64,000 nt of DNA. Source: Scylla paramamosain. Lineage: Eukaryota > Arthropoda > Malacostraca > Decapoda > Portunidae. A program made the translations under genes and the position numbers. Below, one piece after another: positions 13,372-26,188 of the stretch (positions are counted from its first letter, which is position 1; the number at the start of each line of letters is the position of its first letter). The notes beneath the pieces are model-generated. The model had not been told where the DNA came from, did not search any database, and saw nothing but the letters and a program-made list of their open reading frames with translations. Where the stretch lies: positions 23,295,079-23,359,078 of the forward strand of contig NC_087151.1 in the NCBI RefSeq assembly GCF_035594125.1. The letters are read 5' to 3'.

Positions 13372-14165
13372 CGCAATATTTTTTTTATTTTTTTTATACG
13401 TAGGAAGGACACTGGCCAAGGGCAACAAAAATCTAATAAAAAAAATGCCCACTGAAATGTCAAAAATTGATGAATAAGTGTCTTGAAACCTCCCTTTTGA
13501 ACGAATTCAAGTCATAGGAAAGTGGAAATACAGAAGCAGGCATTGAATTCCAGAGTTCACCAGAGAAAGGGATGAATGATTGAGAATACTGGTTAACTCT
13601 TGCGTTAGAGAGGTGGACAGAATAGGGGTGAGAGAAAGAAGAAAGTCTTGTGCAGGGAGGCCGCGGAAGAAGGGGAGGCATGCAGTTAGCAAGATGAGAA
13701 GAGCAGTTAGCATGAAAATAGCGGTAGAAGACAGCTAGAGATGCAACATTGCGGCGGTGAGAGAGAGGCTGAAGACAGTCAGTTAGAGGAGAGGAGTTGA
13801 TGAGACGAAAAGATTTTGATTCCACCCTGTCTAAAAGAGCAGTATGAGTGGAACACCCCCAGACATGTGAAGCATACTCCACACATGGATGGATAAGGCC
13901 CTTGTACAGAGTTAGAAGCTGGGGGGTGAGAAAAACTGGCGGAGACGTCTCAGAGCACCTAACTTCATAGAAGCTGTTTTAGCTAGAGATGAGATGTGAA
14001 GTTTCCAGTTCAGATTATAACTAAAGGACAGACCAAGGATGTTCAGTGTAGAAGAGGGGGACAGTTGAGTGTCATTGAAGAAGAGGGGATAGTTGTCTGG
14101 AAGGTTGTGTCGAATTGACAGATGGAGGAATTGAGTTTTTGAGGCATTGAATAATACCAACTTTG
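7753..14165 (-). repeat. Right arm of giant inverted repeat
   Basis: Inverted copy of 253-6,666. The pairing begins where CCATGAAGGGCG at about 7,753 mirrors CGCCCTTCATGG at about 6,655-6,666. It ends at the LINE position that corresponds to the edge of the N gap. Because the left copy is truncated by the gap, the true arm may be longer than can be seen. Confidence 0.93.
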
Positions 14166-14688
14166 CTCTGCCCCAATCAGAAATTCTTGAAAGATCAGAA
14201 GTCAGGCGTTCTGTGGCTTCCCTGCGTGATATGTTTACCTACTGAAAGGTTGGACGTCTATGAAAACACGTGGAAAAGTGCAGGGTGGTATCATCAGCGT
14301 AGGAGTAGATAGGACAAGAAGTTTGGTTTAGAATATCATTAATGAATAAGAAGAAGAGAGTGAGTGACAGGACAGAACCCTGAGGAACACCACTGTTAAT
14401 AGATCTAGGAGAAGAACAGTGACCGTCTACCACAGCAGCAATAGAACGGTCAGAAAGGAAACTTTAGATGAAGTTACAGAGAGAAGGATAGAAACCGTAG
14501 GAGGGTAGTTTGGAAATCAAAGCTTTGTGCCAGACTCTATCAAAAGCTTTTGATATGTCCAAGGCAACAGCAAAAGTTTCACCAAAATCTCTAAAAGAGG
14601 ATGACCGAGACTCAGTAAGGAAAGCCGGAAGATTACCAGTAGAGCGCCCTTGATGGAACCCAGCTTCCCTATATAGGGAACTTTGCAT
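13372..14688 (-). mobile_element. Jockey-like LINE, 5'-truncated RT copy, pseudogene
   Basis: A reverse-transcriptase fragment on the minus strand, read from 14,688 to about 13,460. It contains the RT motif A region (ALDISKAFDRVWHKALISK), the GVPQGSVLS motif B and the SYADDTTL catalytic motif C, then the C-terminal segments VEYASHVWG and SFIPFSGELWNSMP. It is split into four or five frames by stops and shifts, for example between motif C and the next segment around 14,239-14,160. The 5' end starts abruptly at about 14,688 next to a TATAGGGAAGC satellite word, and the site without LINE can be read at 16,074-16,084. The 3' end is an A-rich tail near 13,372-13,400. It is a typical 5'-truncated retrotransposition product that later decayed. 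Confidence 0.88.
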
Positions 14689-15263
14689 GCATTTTGGCGT
14701 TTTTTTTAAATAACAAGCTCAAAAATACTCAAAATAATTGTTCGTGGTAATGCTATTCTGCTTCTCCATATAGAGTGTTTTGCCTGCGTTTTAGCGTTTT
14801 GGTACGTAGGTAACCCAAAAACATTGAAAAAGAGACATTTTTGGCAATGTTTTTGTTTTCTCATATACGGTGCTTTCCATGCTTTTTTTTAGTGTTTTGA
14901 TGCCTATCACTCTTATAAACACTAAAAAGACAAGTCTCTGGAAATCTCGTTTCCTTTCCCATATAGTGTGCTTTGCTTTGAATTTGGCGTTTTGGTACCT
15001 AACAATGTGAAATACACTCTAAATACATCCTCTTGGTGATATTGTTCTGTTTCTCCATATAGAGTGCTATTTATGCGTTTTAGCGTTTTAGTATCTAAGG
15101 AGCTCAAGGCCACTGATAATATACATTTCTCGAAATTTTTATTTTTTTTTCGTCTCCCCATACAGGGTACTTTTTATGTATCTTTTGCGTTTATGTACGC
15201 AATGAGCATAAAAAAAAAATATATTCAAAATACTTGTTTTTGGTAATGTTATTCTATTTCTCC
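14664..15263 (-). repeat. Left arm of 600-bp inverted repeat (satellite)
   Basis: Satellite in minus orientation whose reverse complement is at 15,485-16,084; paired coordinates sum to 30,748. It lies between the 5' end of the LINE fragment and the second 166-bp direct repeat. It ends where TTCTCCA meets AACTGAATGC at 15,263/15,264, a switch from minus to plus orientation. Confidence 0.9.
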
Positions 15264-15427
15264 AAACTGAATGCAAAGCACCCTTTATGGGGGAAAGGAA
15301 GCGAGATTTCCAAAAACGTGTCTTTTTAGTATTTATGAGCGTGTTAGGTTCTAAAACGCTAAAAGGCAGGGACAAAACATAAGCAATTTAACACGGGATT
15401 AGCGATCCTACAATACCCCTTTTAGTA
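15262..15427 (+). repeat. 166-bp direct repeat, copy 2, in the loop of the small palindrome
   Basis: Identical by eye to 7,576-7,741. Here the right flank is the natural continuation of the plus-strand satellite (TTTTTGAGTTACTTACG follows), whereas the left flank is the orientation switch. With copy 1, which is natural on its left, this reads as one ancestral site split by an insertion. Confidence 0.92.
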
Positions 15428-15484
15428 TTTTTGAGTTACTTACGCACCAAAACGCAAAATCGCATGCAAAAACATCTATAATGG

Positions 15485-16084
15485 AGAAATAGAATAACAT
15501 TACCAAAAACAAGTATTTTGAATATATATTTTTTTTTTATGCTCATTGCGTACATAAACGCAAAAGATACATAAAAAGTACCCTGTATGGGGAGACGAAA
15601 AAAAAATAAAAATTTCGAGAAATGTATATTATCAGTGGCCTTGAGCTCCTTAGATACTAAAACGCTAAAACGCATAAATAGCACTCTATATGGAGAAACA
15701 GAACAATATCACCAAGAGGATGTATTTAGAGTGTATTTCACATTGTTAGGTACCAAAACGCCAAATTCAAAGCAAAGCACACTATATGGGAAAGGAAACG
15801 AGATTTCCAGAGACTTGTCTTTTTAGTGTTTATAAGAGTGATAGGCATCAAAACACTAAAAAAAAGCATGGAAAGCACCGTATATGAGAAAACAAAAACA
15901 TTGCCAAAAATGTCTCTTTTTCAATGTTTTTGGGTTACCTACGTACCAAAACGCTAAAACGCAGGCAAAACACTCTATATGGAGAAGCAGAATAGCATTA
16001 CCACGAACAATTATTTTGAGTATTTTTGAGCTTGTTATTTAAAAAAAACGCCAAAATGCATGCAAAGTTCCCTATATAGGGAAG
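15485..16084 (+). repeat. Right arm of 600-bp inverted repeat (satellite)
   Basis: Plus-orientation satellite forming the partner of 14,664-15,263. It ends at TATAGGGAAGCG; the corresponding word in the left arm is joined directly to LINE sequence. This arm therefore represents the LINE-free allele of the same satellite site. Confidence 0.9.
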
Positions 16085-19000
16085 CGATACCATATTACGA
16101 GGAATGTGTATTATGAGTTTCTTTTTTTCTTTTTTTGTTTCTTAGGTAATAAATCATGTACAAAATCGCCAAAATGTATTCAAAATACCCTATATTGGTA
16201 AACAAAACGCCATTATAAGGAACTTGTCGTATGAGTGTTTTGAGCTTCGTAGGTACAAAGATGCTAAAACTCTTTATGAAGAAACAGAACAATATTACCA
16301 AAAATGTGTATTTTGGGTTATTTCACCTTGTTAGCTCCCATAACGCGAAACACCATGCAAAGCTCTCTATATGAGAACACGAAAGGAGATTTCAAAAAAT
16401 GTCTTTTGAATGTTTGTGAGCGTGCTAGGCATGAAAACTATAAAAAAATAGAAAGCAGAATAACTACCAATAAAACAAACATTTTGAGTTTGGAGCATGT
16501 TACGTAAAAAAAAAAGACAAAATGATGTGAACAACTTTACATGTCGGGAAAAAAAAATAGTACGACAAATATTTATTATTAGGTACGAAAGCACTAAAAT
16601 ATATGAACAGAATTCCTTACGAAAAAAAAAAAAACTGAAAAAAAATAAAGAAAACGTGCATTTTGAGTGCATTTCACATTCTTAGTTGCCATAACCCAAT
16701 ATGCATGCAAACCACTCTATAAGATGAAAGAAAACGGTATTTACAGAAGCGTGCCTTTTGAGTGTTTGTAAGGTTGTTAGGCACAAAAAACCTAAAACCC
16801 AAGAAAAATATGCTATATTGGATAAGAACACAACATTACCAAAAATGTGTCATTTGAGTGTTTTTGGAGCTGTTTAGGTATCAAAACGCTAACACGTAAG
16901 CAAAAACACACAAATAGAGAAGCAATAACATTATAAAAAAAAAAAAAATGTATATTGAGTGTTTTCATACTTGTTACGTACAAAAACCTCAAAATGCTTG
17001 GAAAGTGCCCTGTATGGGAAAATAAAAAGACATTACGAGAATCTTGTATTATGAGCGTTTTTGAGCTTCATTGGTGTCAAAATGCTAAAACGCATAAATA
17101 GCACTCTATATGAAGAAACAGAACAACATTAACAAAAACGTATATATTGAGTATATTTCACATTGTTGGTACCAAAACGACAAAATGCATGCAAAGCACC
17201 CTATCTGGGATAAGGAAACGAGGTTTCCCCCCATAAAAAAAAAGTGTCTCTTAGCGTTTATGAGCGTGTTAGGCACGAAAATGCAAAAAGAGAAAAAGAA
17301 AACACTCTATATGGGAAAAGAAAACAAAACAGCTCTTTTCAGTGTTTTTGATATCCTCATCTACCAAAACTCTAAAATGCAAACAAAACGCGTTTTATGG
17401 AGAAACAGAATAACATTACCAAAATCAAGCATTTTCATTGTTTTTGAGCTTTTCACGCACAAAACGCCAAAATGCATTGAAAATACTCTATATGGGGTAA
17501 CGAAAGAACATTACGAGAAGCATTATGAGTGCTTTTAAGCTTCTTAGGCACAAAAAACGTTAAAACGCATAAATACCATACAGTATGAAGAAACGAACAT
17601 TAGCAAAAATGTGTTTTTTAGTATATTTCTCATTCTTAGGTACCAAAATATCAAAATGCATGCAAAAACCCTTCATAATTGGAAACCAAAGGAAATTTCC
17701 AGAAACGTTTCTTTTGAGTGTTTATAAGCGATTTATGTATCGAAACGATATATTTGAAAAGGAAACGAGATTCCCAGAAACATGTCTTTTCAGTGTTTGT
17801 ATGAGTGCTAGGCACAAAAACGCTAAAGAGCATGGAAATCACCCTAAATGGAATACAAAACTACATTACGAGAAACTTGTCTTTTGTGTTTTTTTTTTTT
17901 TTTTAGCTTCTTCCGTACCAAAACGATAAAACGCATGCAAAATACCATTATAAAAAAAAAAAAAAGTATTTTGAGTGTTCTGAGTTTGTAACGTAGGAAA
18001 AGACAAAATGCATGCAAAATAACCTATATGGGGTAACGAAAGAACATTACGAGAAATGTGTTCTATGAGTGCTTTTCAAACTTCTTAGATAAAAAAAAAC
18101 GCGAAAATGCATAAATATCCCTCTATATTAAGGAACAGAACAACATTACCAAAAACGTGTATTTTGAATGTTTTTTTTTCACATTCTTAGGTACCAAAAA
18201 GCTAAAAACGCATGCAAAATCCCCTATATGAGCAAACGAAACGAAATTTCCAGAAACTTGATTTTTTGGGAATTTATGAGCGTTCTAGCTATCAAAACGC
18301 TTAAAAGCATGGAAATCAACCTATATTGGAATACGAATGAACATTACCAAAAATGTATATTATGAGAGTCTTTCACATTGTTAGGTACCAAATTGGCAAA
18401 ATACATGCAGAACCCAAAATATGGGGAAACAAAACGAAATTTACAGAAACGTTTCTTTTGAGTATTTATGAGCCTGTTAGACACAAAAACACTAAAAAGC
18501 ATGGAAAGCATTCTATACTGGAAAAAAAAAAATATATTATCAAAAACTTTTTTTCAGGTGTTTTGAGCTACTTTCTTAACAAAACGCTAAAACACATGTA
18601 AAACATGCGGGAAAGAGAATAACTAACAAAAACAAGTATTTTGAGGGCTTTTGAGCTTGTTATGAACAGATACGCCAAAATACTGCAAACTACCCTATAT
18701 GAGGAATAGAAAAAAAAAAACGAAAAACGTGTATTATGAGTTTATTTCAGCTTCTTAACTACCAAAACCCTAAAACTCATGAATAGCACTCTATATGGAA
18801 AAATAGAATAACATTACCAAAACGCCAAAATGCAGTCAAAGCATCATATATGGGGTAAGGAAACAAGATATCCAAAGAATAAATGTGTCTTTTCAGTGTT
18901 TATGAGTGTAATAGGCATCAAAACACTATAAATTATACAAAATACTCGATATTGTTAGGCACCAAAGCGGTAAAAAGCATGGAAATCACCCTTCATGGGA

Positions 19001-22000
19001 ATATAAAACGGCATTACGCACAACGTATCTATCGAGTGTTTTAGAAATTCTTATGTTCCAAAATGCTAAAGCGCATGCAAAAATATGGAGAAATAAAATA
19101 ATATTACCAAAATCAAGATTTTTTTTTTCTAGTTTTTCAGCTTGTTAAGTAAAAAATGTCAAAAAGCATGCAAAGTACCCTTAATGCGGAAAAGAAATGA
19201 CATTACATGAATCGTATATTATGAGTGTTTTTGTGTTTTTTTAGGTTTCAAAACGTTAAAACACATGAATAGCACTCTATATGGAGAAACAGAATAATAT
19301 TGCCAAAAATGTGTATTTGCATGCAATGCACCTTCCATGGGAAAAGAGAATGAGATTTCCAGAAACGTGTCTCGAGTGTTTATGAGCGTGCTAGGCACCA
19401 AAGCGCTAAAAAGTATTAAAAGCACCTTCTATGGGAATAGAAAACAGCATTACCAAAAACGTGTCTTTTGAGTGTTTTTCAGCTGCTTTGGTACCAAAAC
19501 TCTAAAACGCATGAAAAAAAAAAAAAAACCCTTTATGAATAAAAAATTACATTACCAAAAAGAAGTATTTTCAGTGTTTTAGGATTTGTTACGAAAAAAA
19601 ACAAACAAACTATATTCATGTAAAGTATCCTATGAGGAAAGGAAAGGTCATTTCGAGACACTTTTATTATAAATGTTTATCAACTTTATAGGTTCCCAGA
19701 CGCTAAAACGCATTAACATGTCTTTATACGGAGAAACAGAACCACATAAAAAAAAAAAAAAAAAAAAAAAATGAAAAACACGACATATCCAGAAACGAGT
19801 CTTTTTGACTGGTTATGAGCGTGTTAGGCAAAACGCGTGGAAAACCTCCTATAAAGGAAAACAAAACAGTAATATATGGGGAAACTAAAAGACATTACGA
19901 GAATAGTGTATTATGGGAGTCTTGAGCCTCTAGATACTAAATGCTAAAACGCATGGCTAGCATATCTATATCGAGAAACAACTTTGCCAAAAACGTGTAT
20001 TTTGACTCTTTTTTTCACATTATTATTATTATTATTATTAGTCCATGTAAAGCTCACTATATGAGGAAACGAAACATTACTATTCATTTCAGCGTTATTC
20101 AGCTTATAATAAACCAAACACTGAAACGCGTGCATCCACTCTGTGGCGAAAAACAAAATAAAAACATTACGAAAACAAGTGTTTTTTTATGTTTATTTAT
20201 TTGTTTATTTATCTCTTTATTTATTTACTTATTCTTTTTATCTTTTTTTTGGCATATAACGTAGAAAAACGCAAAATGCAGGCAATATAAGGAAATGAAA
20301 GGACATTACCAGAGACGTGTATTATGAGTGTTTTTAAGTTTCTTAGGTACCAAAACACTAAAATAATATTATTAAAAACGTTCATTTTTAGCGTATTTCA
20401 CATGTTTTCATACCAAAACGCCAAAATGCATGCAAAGTACCTTATATGGCGAACAGAAACGACAGTTCCAGAAATGTGTCTTTTGAGTGTTTATAAACGT
20501 GTTAGGCACCAAAACGTTCTAAGGCATGGAAAACTCTCTATATGGGGAAACAAAGAAATTTACAAAACACGTTTTTTGACCTACTTCCATACTAAAACGC
20601 TAACATTCTTGCAAAAAACATACTTTAAGGAGAAAGAGAATAACTTTACCAAAAACAAGTATTATGAGTGTTTTCAGCTTCTTTCGTACAAAAACGCAAA
20701 AATGCATGGAAGGTACCCAATATGGGGAAACGAAAAGACATTACGAGAATTGAGCATTTTAAGTGTATTTGAGCTTCTTAAGTACCAAAACTTTAAAGGG
20801 TATGAATAGCATTCTATATGTAGTGAAGAGCTTTACCAAAAATTTGTATTTCGAGTATTTTCACAATGTTAGGTACCAAAACGCCAAAAAAAAAACATAT
20901 GGCGAAGCGAAACTACTTTACCAGAAAAGTGTCTTTTAATTTAATTAATTAATTATTATTATTTTTTTTTTACGCCCCAAAAGGCTAAAATACATAGGAA
21001 GCACCATATATTAGGTACTAAAACTTAAAAACGCATGAATAGCACTCTATGTGGAAAGACAGAACATTACCGAAAACCTGTATTTTGACTGTTTTTAACA
21101 TTATTAAATTCCAGTTTAATTTTGAGTGTTTTTCAATTTCTTGCTTACCAAAACGCTAAAACGCATGCAAAACACCCTTTGTGGAAAAACAGATTAAAAT
21201 GATCAAAAACAAGTCTTTTAAGTGTTTTTGAGCTTGTTACATACAAAAACGCCAAAATGCATAAAAAAAAAAAACATATATAAGCAAAAGAAAGGACATT
21301 GCCAGAGGTGTGTATTTTAAGTATCTTTGAGTTTCTTAGATACCAAAACGTTCATAAGCATGAATAGCACGTGGTATGGGAAAAAAAAATTACCAAAAAC
21401 GTGTATTTTAAGTGTTTTTCACATTATTAGGTACAAAAATGCCAAAATTCACACAAAGCATCCTATATGTGGAAACAAAACGACTTTACCAGAAATCTGT
21501 TTTGAGTGTTTTTGAGCGCGTTAGCTACTAAAACGCCAAAAAGAATGGAATTCACCTTATATGAAAATATTACGAAAAATGTATGTTTTGAGTGTTTTTC
21601 ACCAAAACGTTAAAAAGTATCCAGAACAAACTTTATGGTGATATAGAATAACATTATTAAAGATAACTCTTTTAGTTTTTTTTGTTTTTAATTGTTACAT
21701 AGAAAACGACAAATTGCAATTAAAGAACTCTATATGGTGAAACGAAAAGACATTACGAAAAACGTGAATGATAAGTGTTTTTTTTTTTTTTTTTGGTACT
21801 AAACGCGAAAACATGTCAATACCCCTCTATATGGAGAAAAAAATAAAATAAAAATAGGAAAAACTTGTACTTTGAGTTTTCCTCACATTGTTAGGTATCA
21901 AAACGGCAAATTGCATAAAAAGCCTCCTTTATGGGGAAACAAAACGACATTCCAAAAACATATGTTTTCAGTGTTTTTTGCATGTTAGGCACCAAAACGC

Positions 22001-24731
22001 AAAATAAGCATGGAAAGCACCCTATATGGGAAATGAGCACAAAATTACCAAAAACGAGTGCTTTTGATTGTTTTTAGCTTCTTGCGTACCAAAAAAAAAA
22101 AAAACACACATCAAAAACACCCTACATTGAGAAACAGAATCAAATTATCGAAACAAATATTTTGAAGGTTTTTGAGCTTGCTATGAAAAAAGACACCAAA
22201 ATGTATGGAAAATATCTTACATGGGAAAAGTAAATTAAATTGAGAAACGTGTATTATGAGTGTTTTTGAGCTTCTTAGTTACCGAAACAGCTAAAACCCA
22301 ATAAGAGCACTCTATATTGAGATACATAACAAAAAATACAAAAACTTTGTATCTTGAATGTATTTTAAGATACAAGATTTTGTATCTTGAATGTATTGAA
22401 TGGTATCAAAACGCCTAAAATGTAAACGACATTTCCAGAAACATGGCTTTTAAGTGTTTATGATGTGATAGGCACCAAAACACTAAAAAAAAAAAAAAGC
22501 ATGGAAAGCACCCTATATGGGAAAAAGAAAAAAAAAACGTGTAAAAGACTCGTTTTTTGTATTTTTGTATTTTTTTCAGCTTCCTACGTTCGAAAACGGT
22601 AAACTGTTGCCAAAAAAAAAAAAAACTTCAGAGAGAAACTGAACAAAAACATCTTTTTTTTTTTTATGGAGAAGACAAGTAATATTACCAGAAACAAAAA
22701 TTTTGACTTTTTTTTTTACTTGGTACGTAGAAAAATCCCAAAATGCATGCATGAAAATACCCTATACGGAAATAAAAAGACGTAAATAGAAGTGTAATAT
22801 GAGTTTTTTTGAGGTTCTTAGGTACCATATTCATAAAACGCATGAATAGCACTCTATATGGAGAAACAGAAAAAAATAAATAAATAATAACTTTACCAAA
22901 AATATGTATTTTCAGATTATTTCACATTGCTAGGTACGAAAGCGCAAAAAAATCATGCAGAGTACCCTATATAGGGAAAAGGAACGACATTTACAGATAA
23001 GTGTCTTGGGTATTTATGAGCGTGTTAGGTACCGAAACGCTAAAACGCATGGAAAGTACCCTATATAGGAATAAAAGAACTTTACAAAAAAACGTGTCTT
23101 TTCTATGTCTTTGAGCTACTTAAGTATTAAAACGCTAGGATAAATGCAAAACACACGTTATGAAGAAAGAAAATAACATTACCAAAAACAAATATTTTGA
23201 GGTTTTTTGAGATTCTTAGGTATTAAAACGCTAAAACGCAAGAATAGCACTCTATATGGATAAATATAACATCATTATATATTATATATTATATTATCTA
23301 CCATATTATATAATATATATTATATATTATATTATATATTTCAGTTTCTTAGGTACCAAAACAGCAAAATGCACGCAAAGCACCCTATATGGGGGAAAGG
23401 AAAAGAGATTTACAGAAAAGTCTTTTTAGTATTTATGAGCGTGTTAGGCGTCAAAACGCTAAAAAAAAAAAAAAAGCATGGAAAGCATACTATACGGAAA
23501 TAGATAAATAAATGAATAAACAAACATTACCAAAGAAAGTCTCTTTTCAGTGTTTTCAGCTGCTTACTTACCAAGACGCTAAAACACACACAAAAAAACT
23601 CCCGTTATGGAGAAAGACAATAATGTTTACGAAAAAAATAGGTATTTTGAACTTTTTACGTATAAAAACGCCAAAATGCATACAAAGTACTCTTTATCGG
23701 GAAAACAAAAGACATTACTATAAATGTGTATTATGAGTATTTTTGAGCTTCATAGGTAACAAGCCGCTAAAACGCATTAATACCACTCAATATGGAGAAA
23801 CAGAACATTACCAAAAACGTGTAATTTGAGTGTATTTCATATTAGGTACTAAAGCGCAAAAATGAAGGCAAATGAAACGAGATTTCCAGAAACGTGACTT
23901 TTGAGTGTTTATTATTGTTTTAAATACCGAAACGCTAAAAAAAAAAAAAAATCAAATCATCTTATATGGGAATAGAAAAAAAATATCGTCTTTTCAGTAT
24001 TTTCAGCTTTTTACGTAGCAAAGCGCTAAAATGCATGGAAAACACCTTTTTGTGGAGAAAAAGAATAACATTATCAAAACAAGTATTTTGAATGTTTTTG
24101 TGCTTGTTACGTAAAAAAGAAAAAAAAGCCGAAATGCACTCTACCCTTTATCAGTAAACGAAAAGAAAAGTATATTATGGGTGTTTCTTATATATATTAT
24201 GAGTTTCTTAGGTATCAAACCTCGAACACGCATGAAAAGGAATATGGAGAAACAGAACATTACCCAAAACGAGTAATTTGAGGCTTTTTCACATTGTTAG
24301 GTATCAGAACGCCTAAATGCATTCAAAGCCCCTCGTATGTGGAAAAGAAGCAGCATTCCAAGAAACTTACCTCTTAAGTGTTTTTGTGCATGTTAGGCAC
24401 CAAAGCACTAAAATGCATGAAAAGTACACCATATTAGAATACAAAACATGTAAAAAAAAAAAAAAGTGTCTTTTGAGTGTTTCTGAGCTTCTCACTTACC
24501 AAAACGCTAAAACGCATGCAAAACACCCTTTATGGAAAAACAGAATAACATAACAAAAAATGTGTTTTTTAGCTTATTAAGTACAGAAACGGCAAAATAT
24601 ATGTAAAGTACCCGATATGATGAAACAAAACGGTATCGCTGGAAACTTATTTTATGAGTGTTATTGACCTTCTTCGGTAACAAAACGATAAAAAACTTGA
24701 ATAGCATTCTATAAGTAGAAACAGAACAACA
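16085..24731 (+). repeat. ~96-bp satellite array, plus orientation, with clear pentameric higher-order units
   Basis: A continuous diverged array. A clean example of the A-B-C-D-E cycle starts near 17,186 and returns to type A near 17,656 (about 470 bp). Further A-type starts lie near 18,206, 18,404 (after loss of two monomers) and 18,832. Small interruptions are a (TTA)n run at 20,026-20,042, a TTTA-rich stretch at 20,190-20,250, a short hairpin near 22,366-22,388 and an AT-rich tract at 23,274-23,340. No gene is supported. Confidence 0.9.
23274..23340. repeat. AT-rich, partly self-complementary tract inside satellite
   Basis: About 65 bp of almost only A and T (TATATTATATTA-like words) with a central TCTACCATATTATA segment. 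It replaces part of one satellite monomer and could fold back on itself. Probably a microsatellite expansion. Confidence 0.7.
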
Positions 24732-24846
24732 ATTAGGTTAGGTTAGGTTACGTTAGGATAGGTTAGGTTAGATTAGGCTAGGTTTAGGTTAGGTTAGGTT
24801 AAGTTAGGATAGGTTAGTTTAGGTTAGATTAGGTTAAGTTAGGTTT
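24732..24846 (+). repeat. Interstitial TTAGG telomere-type repeat, degenerate
   Basis: About 115 bp of TTAGG pentamers (for example TTAGGTTAGGTTAGGTTA near 24,733) with scattered changes such as TTACG, TTAGGA, TTAGAT and TTAAG. TTAGG is the ancestral arthropod telomere unit. The tract sits inside the satellite, is followed by a poly(T) run at 24,849-24,868, and is therefore interstitial and old rather than a chromosome end. Confidence 0.88.
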
Positions 24847-24879
24847 GAGTGTTTTTTTTTTTTTTTTTTAATATTTTTA

Positions 24880-24932
24880 TGTTATGGTATTCCCATATAC
24901 AGTGATTTCCATGCATTTTAGCGTTTTGGTGA
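24880..24932 (-). repeat. Single satellite monomer fragment in inverted orientation
   Basis: Just downstream of the TTAGG tract, the words TTCCATGCATTTTAGCGTTTTGG show a monomer fragment in minus orientation, while the array on both sides is in plus orientation. It looks like a small inversion or fold-back made in the same event that put the telomere-type repeat here. Confidence 0.75.
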
Positions 24933-25301
24933 AAAAAAAAAACGAGAAATGTGTTTATTAGCGTGTTAGGCACCAAAACGCATGAAAATCACTCTATATG
25001 AGAAAACAAAACAACATTACCAAAGAAATCTCTTTTCAATGTTTTTGAGCTACTTGCGTACCAAAACGCTAAAACGCATGCAAAACACCCTTTCTCAAGA
25101 AACAATAATATTACCAAAAACAAATAATGTGATTGTTAATGTGTTTTTGCGTACAAAAACGACAAAATGCATGCAAAAGTACCCTATATGGTGAAACGAA
25201 AAGACGTTACAAGATCTGCATATTATGAGTGTTTTTGATCTTCTTAGGTAAGAAAACGCTAAAAAGCATGAATAGCACTCTATATTGAGAAACAGAACAA
25301 C

Positions 25302-25628
<327 letters not shown>

Positions 25629-25921
25629 CTTTTTTTCATCTTCTTGGTTACCAAATCGCAAAAACGAGCGAAGAAGCACTCTTTAAGGAGAAATAGAACA
25701 TCACCAAAAACGTATATTTTGATTGCTTTACAAATTCTTAGCTACCAATACGCTAAAATCCATGAAAGCACTCATGTTAGATACAATAACGGCAAACTGC
25801 ATGCATAGTGCCCTATTTGGTAAAACAAATATTGATTGCCAGAAACGTGTTTTATGAGTATTATTGACCTTAAGTAACTAAACGCAAAAACGCGGGAATA
25901 GCACTCTATATGTGAAAACTG

Positions 25922-26188
<267 letters not shown>

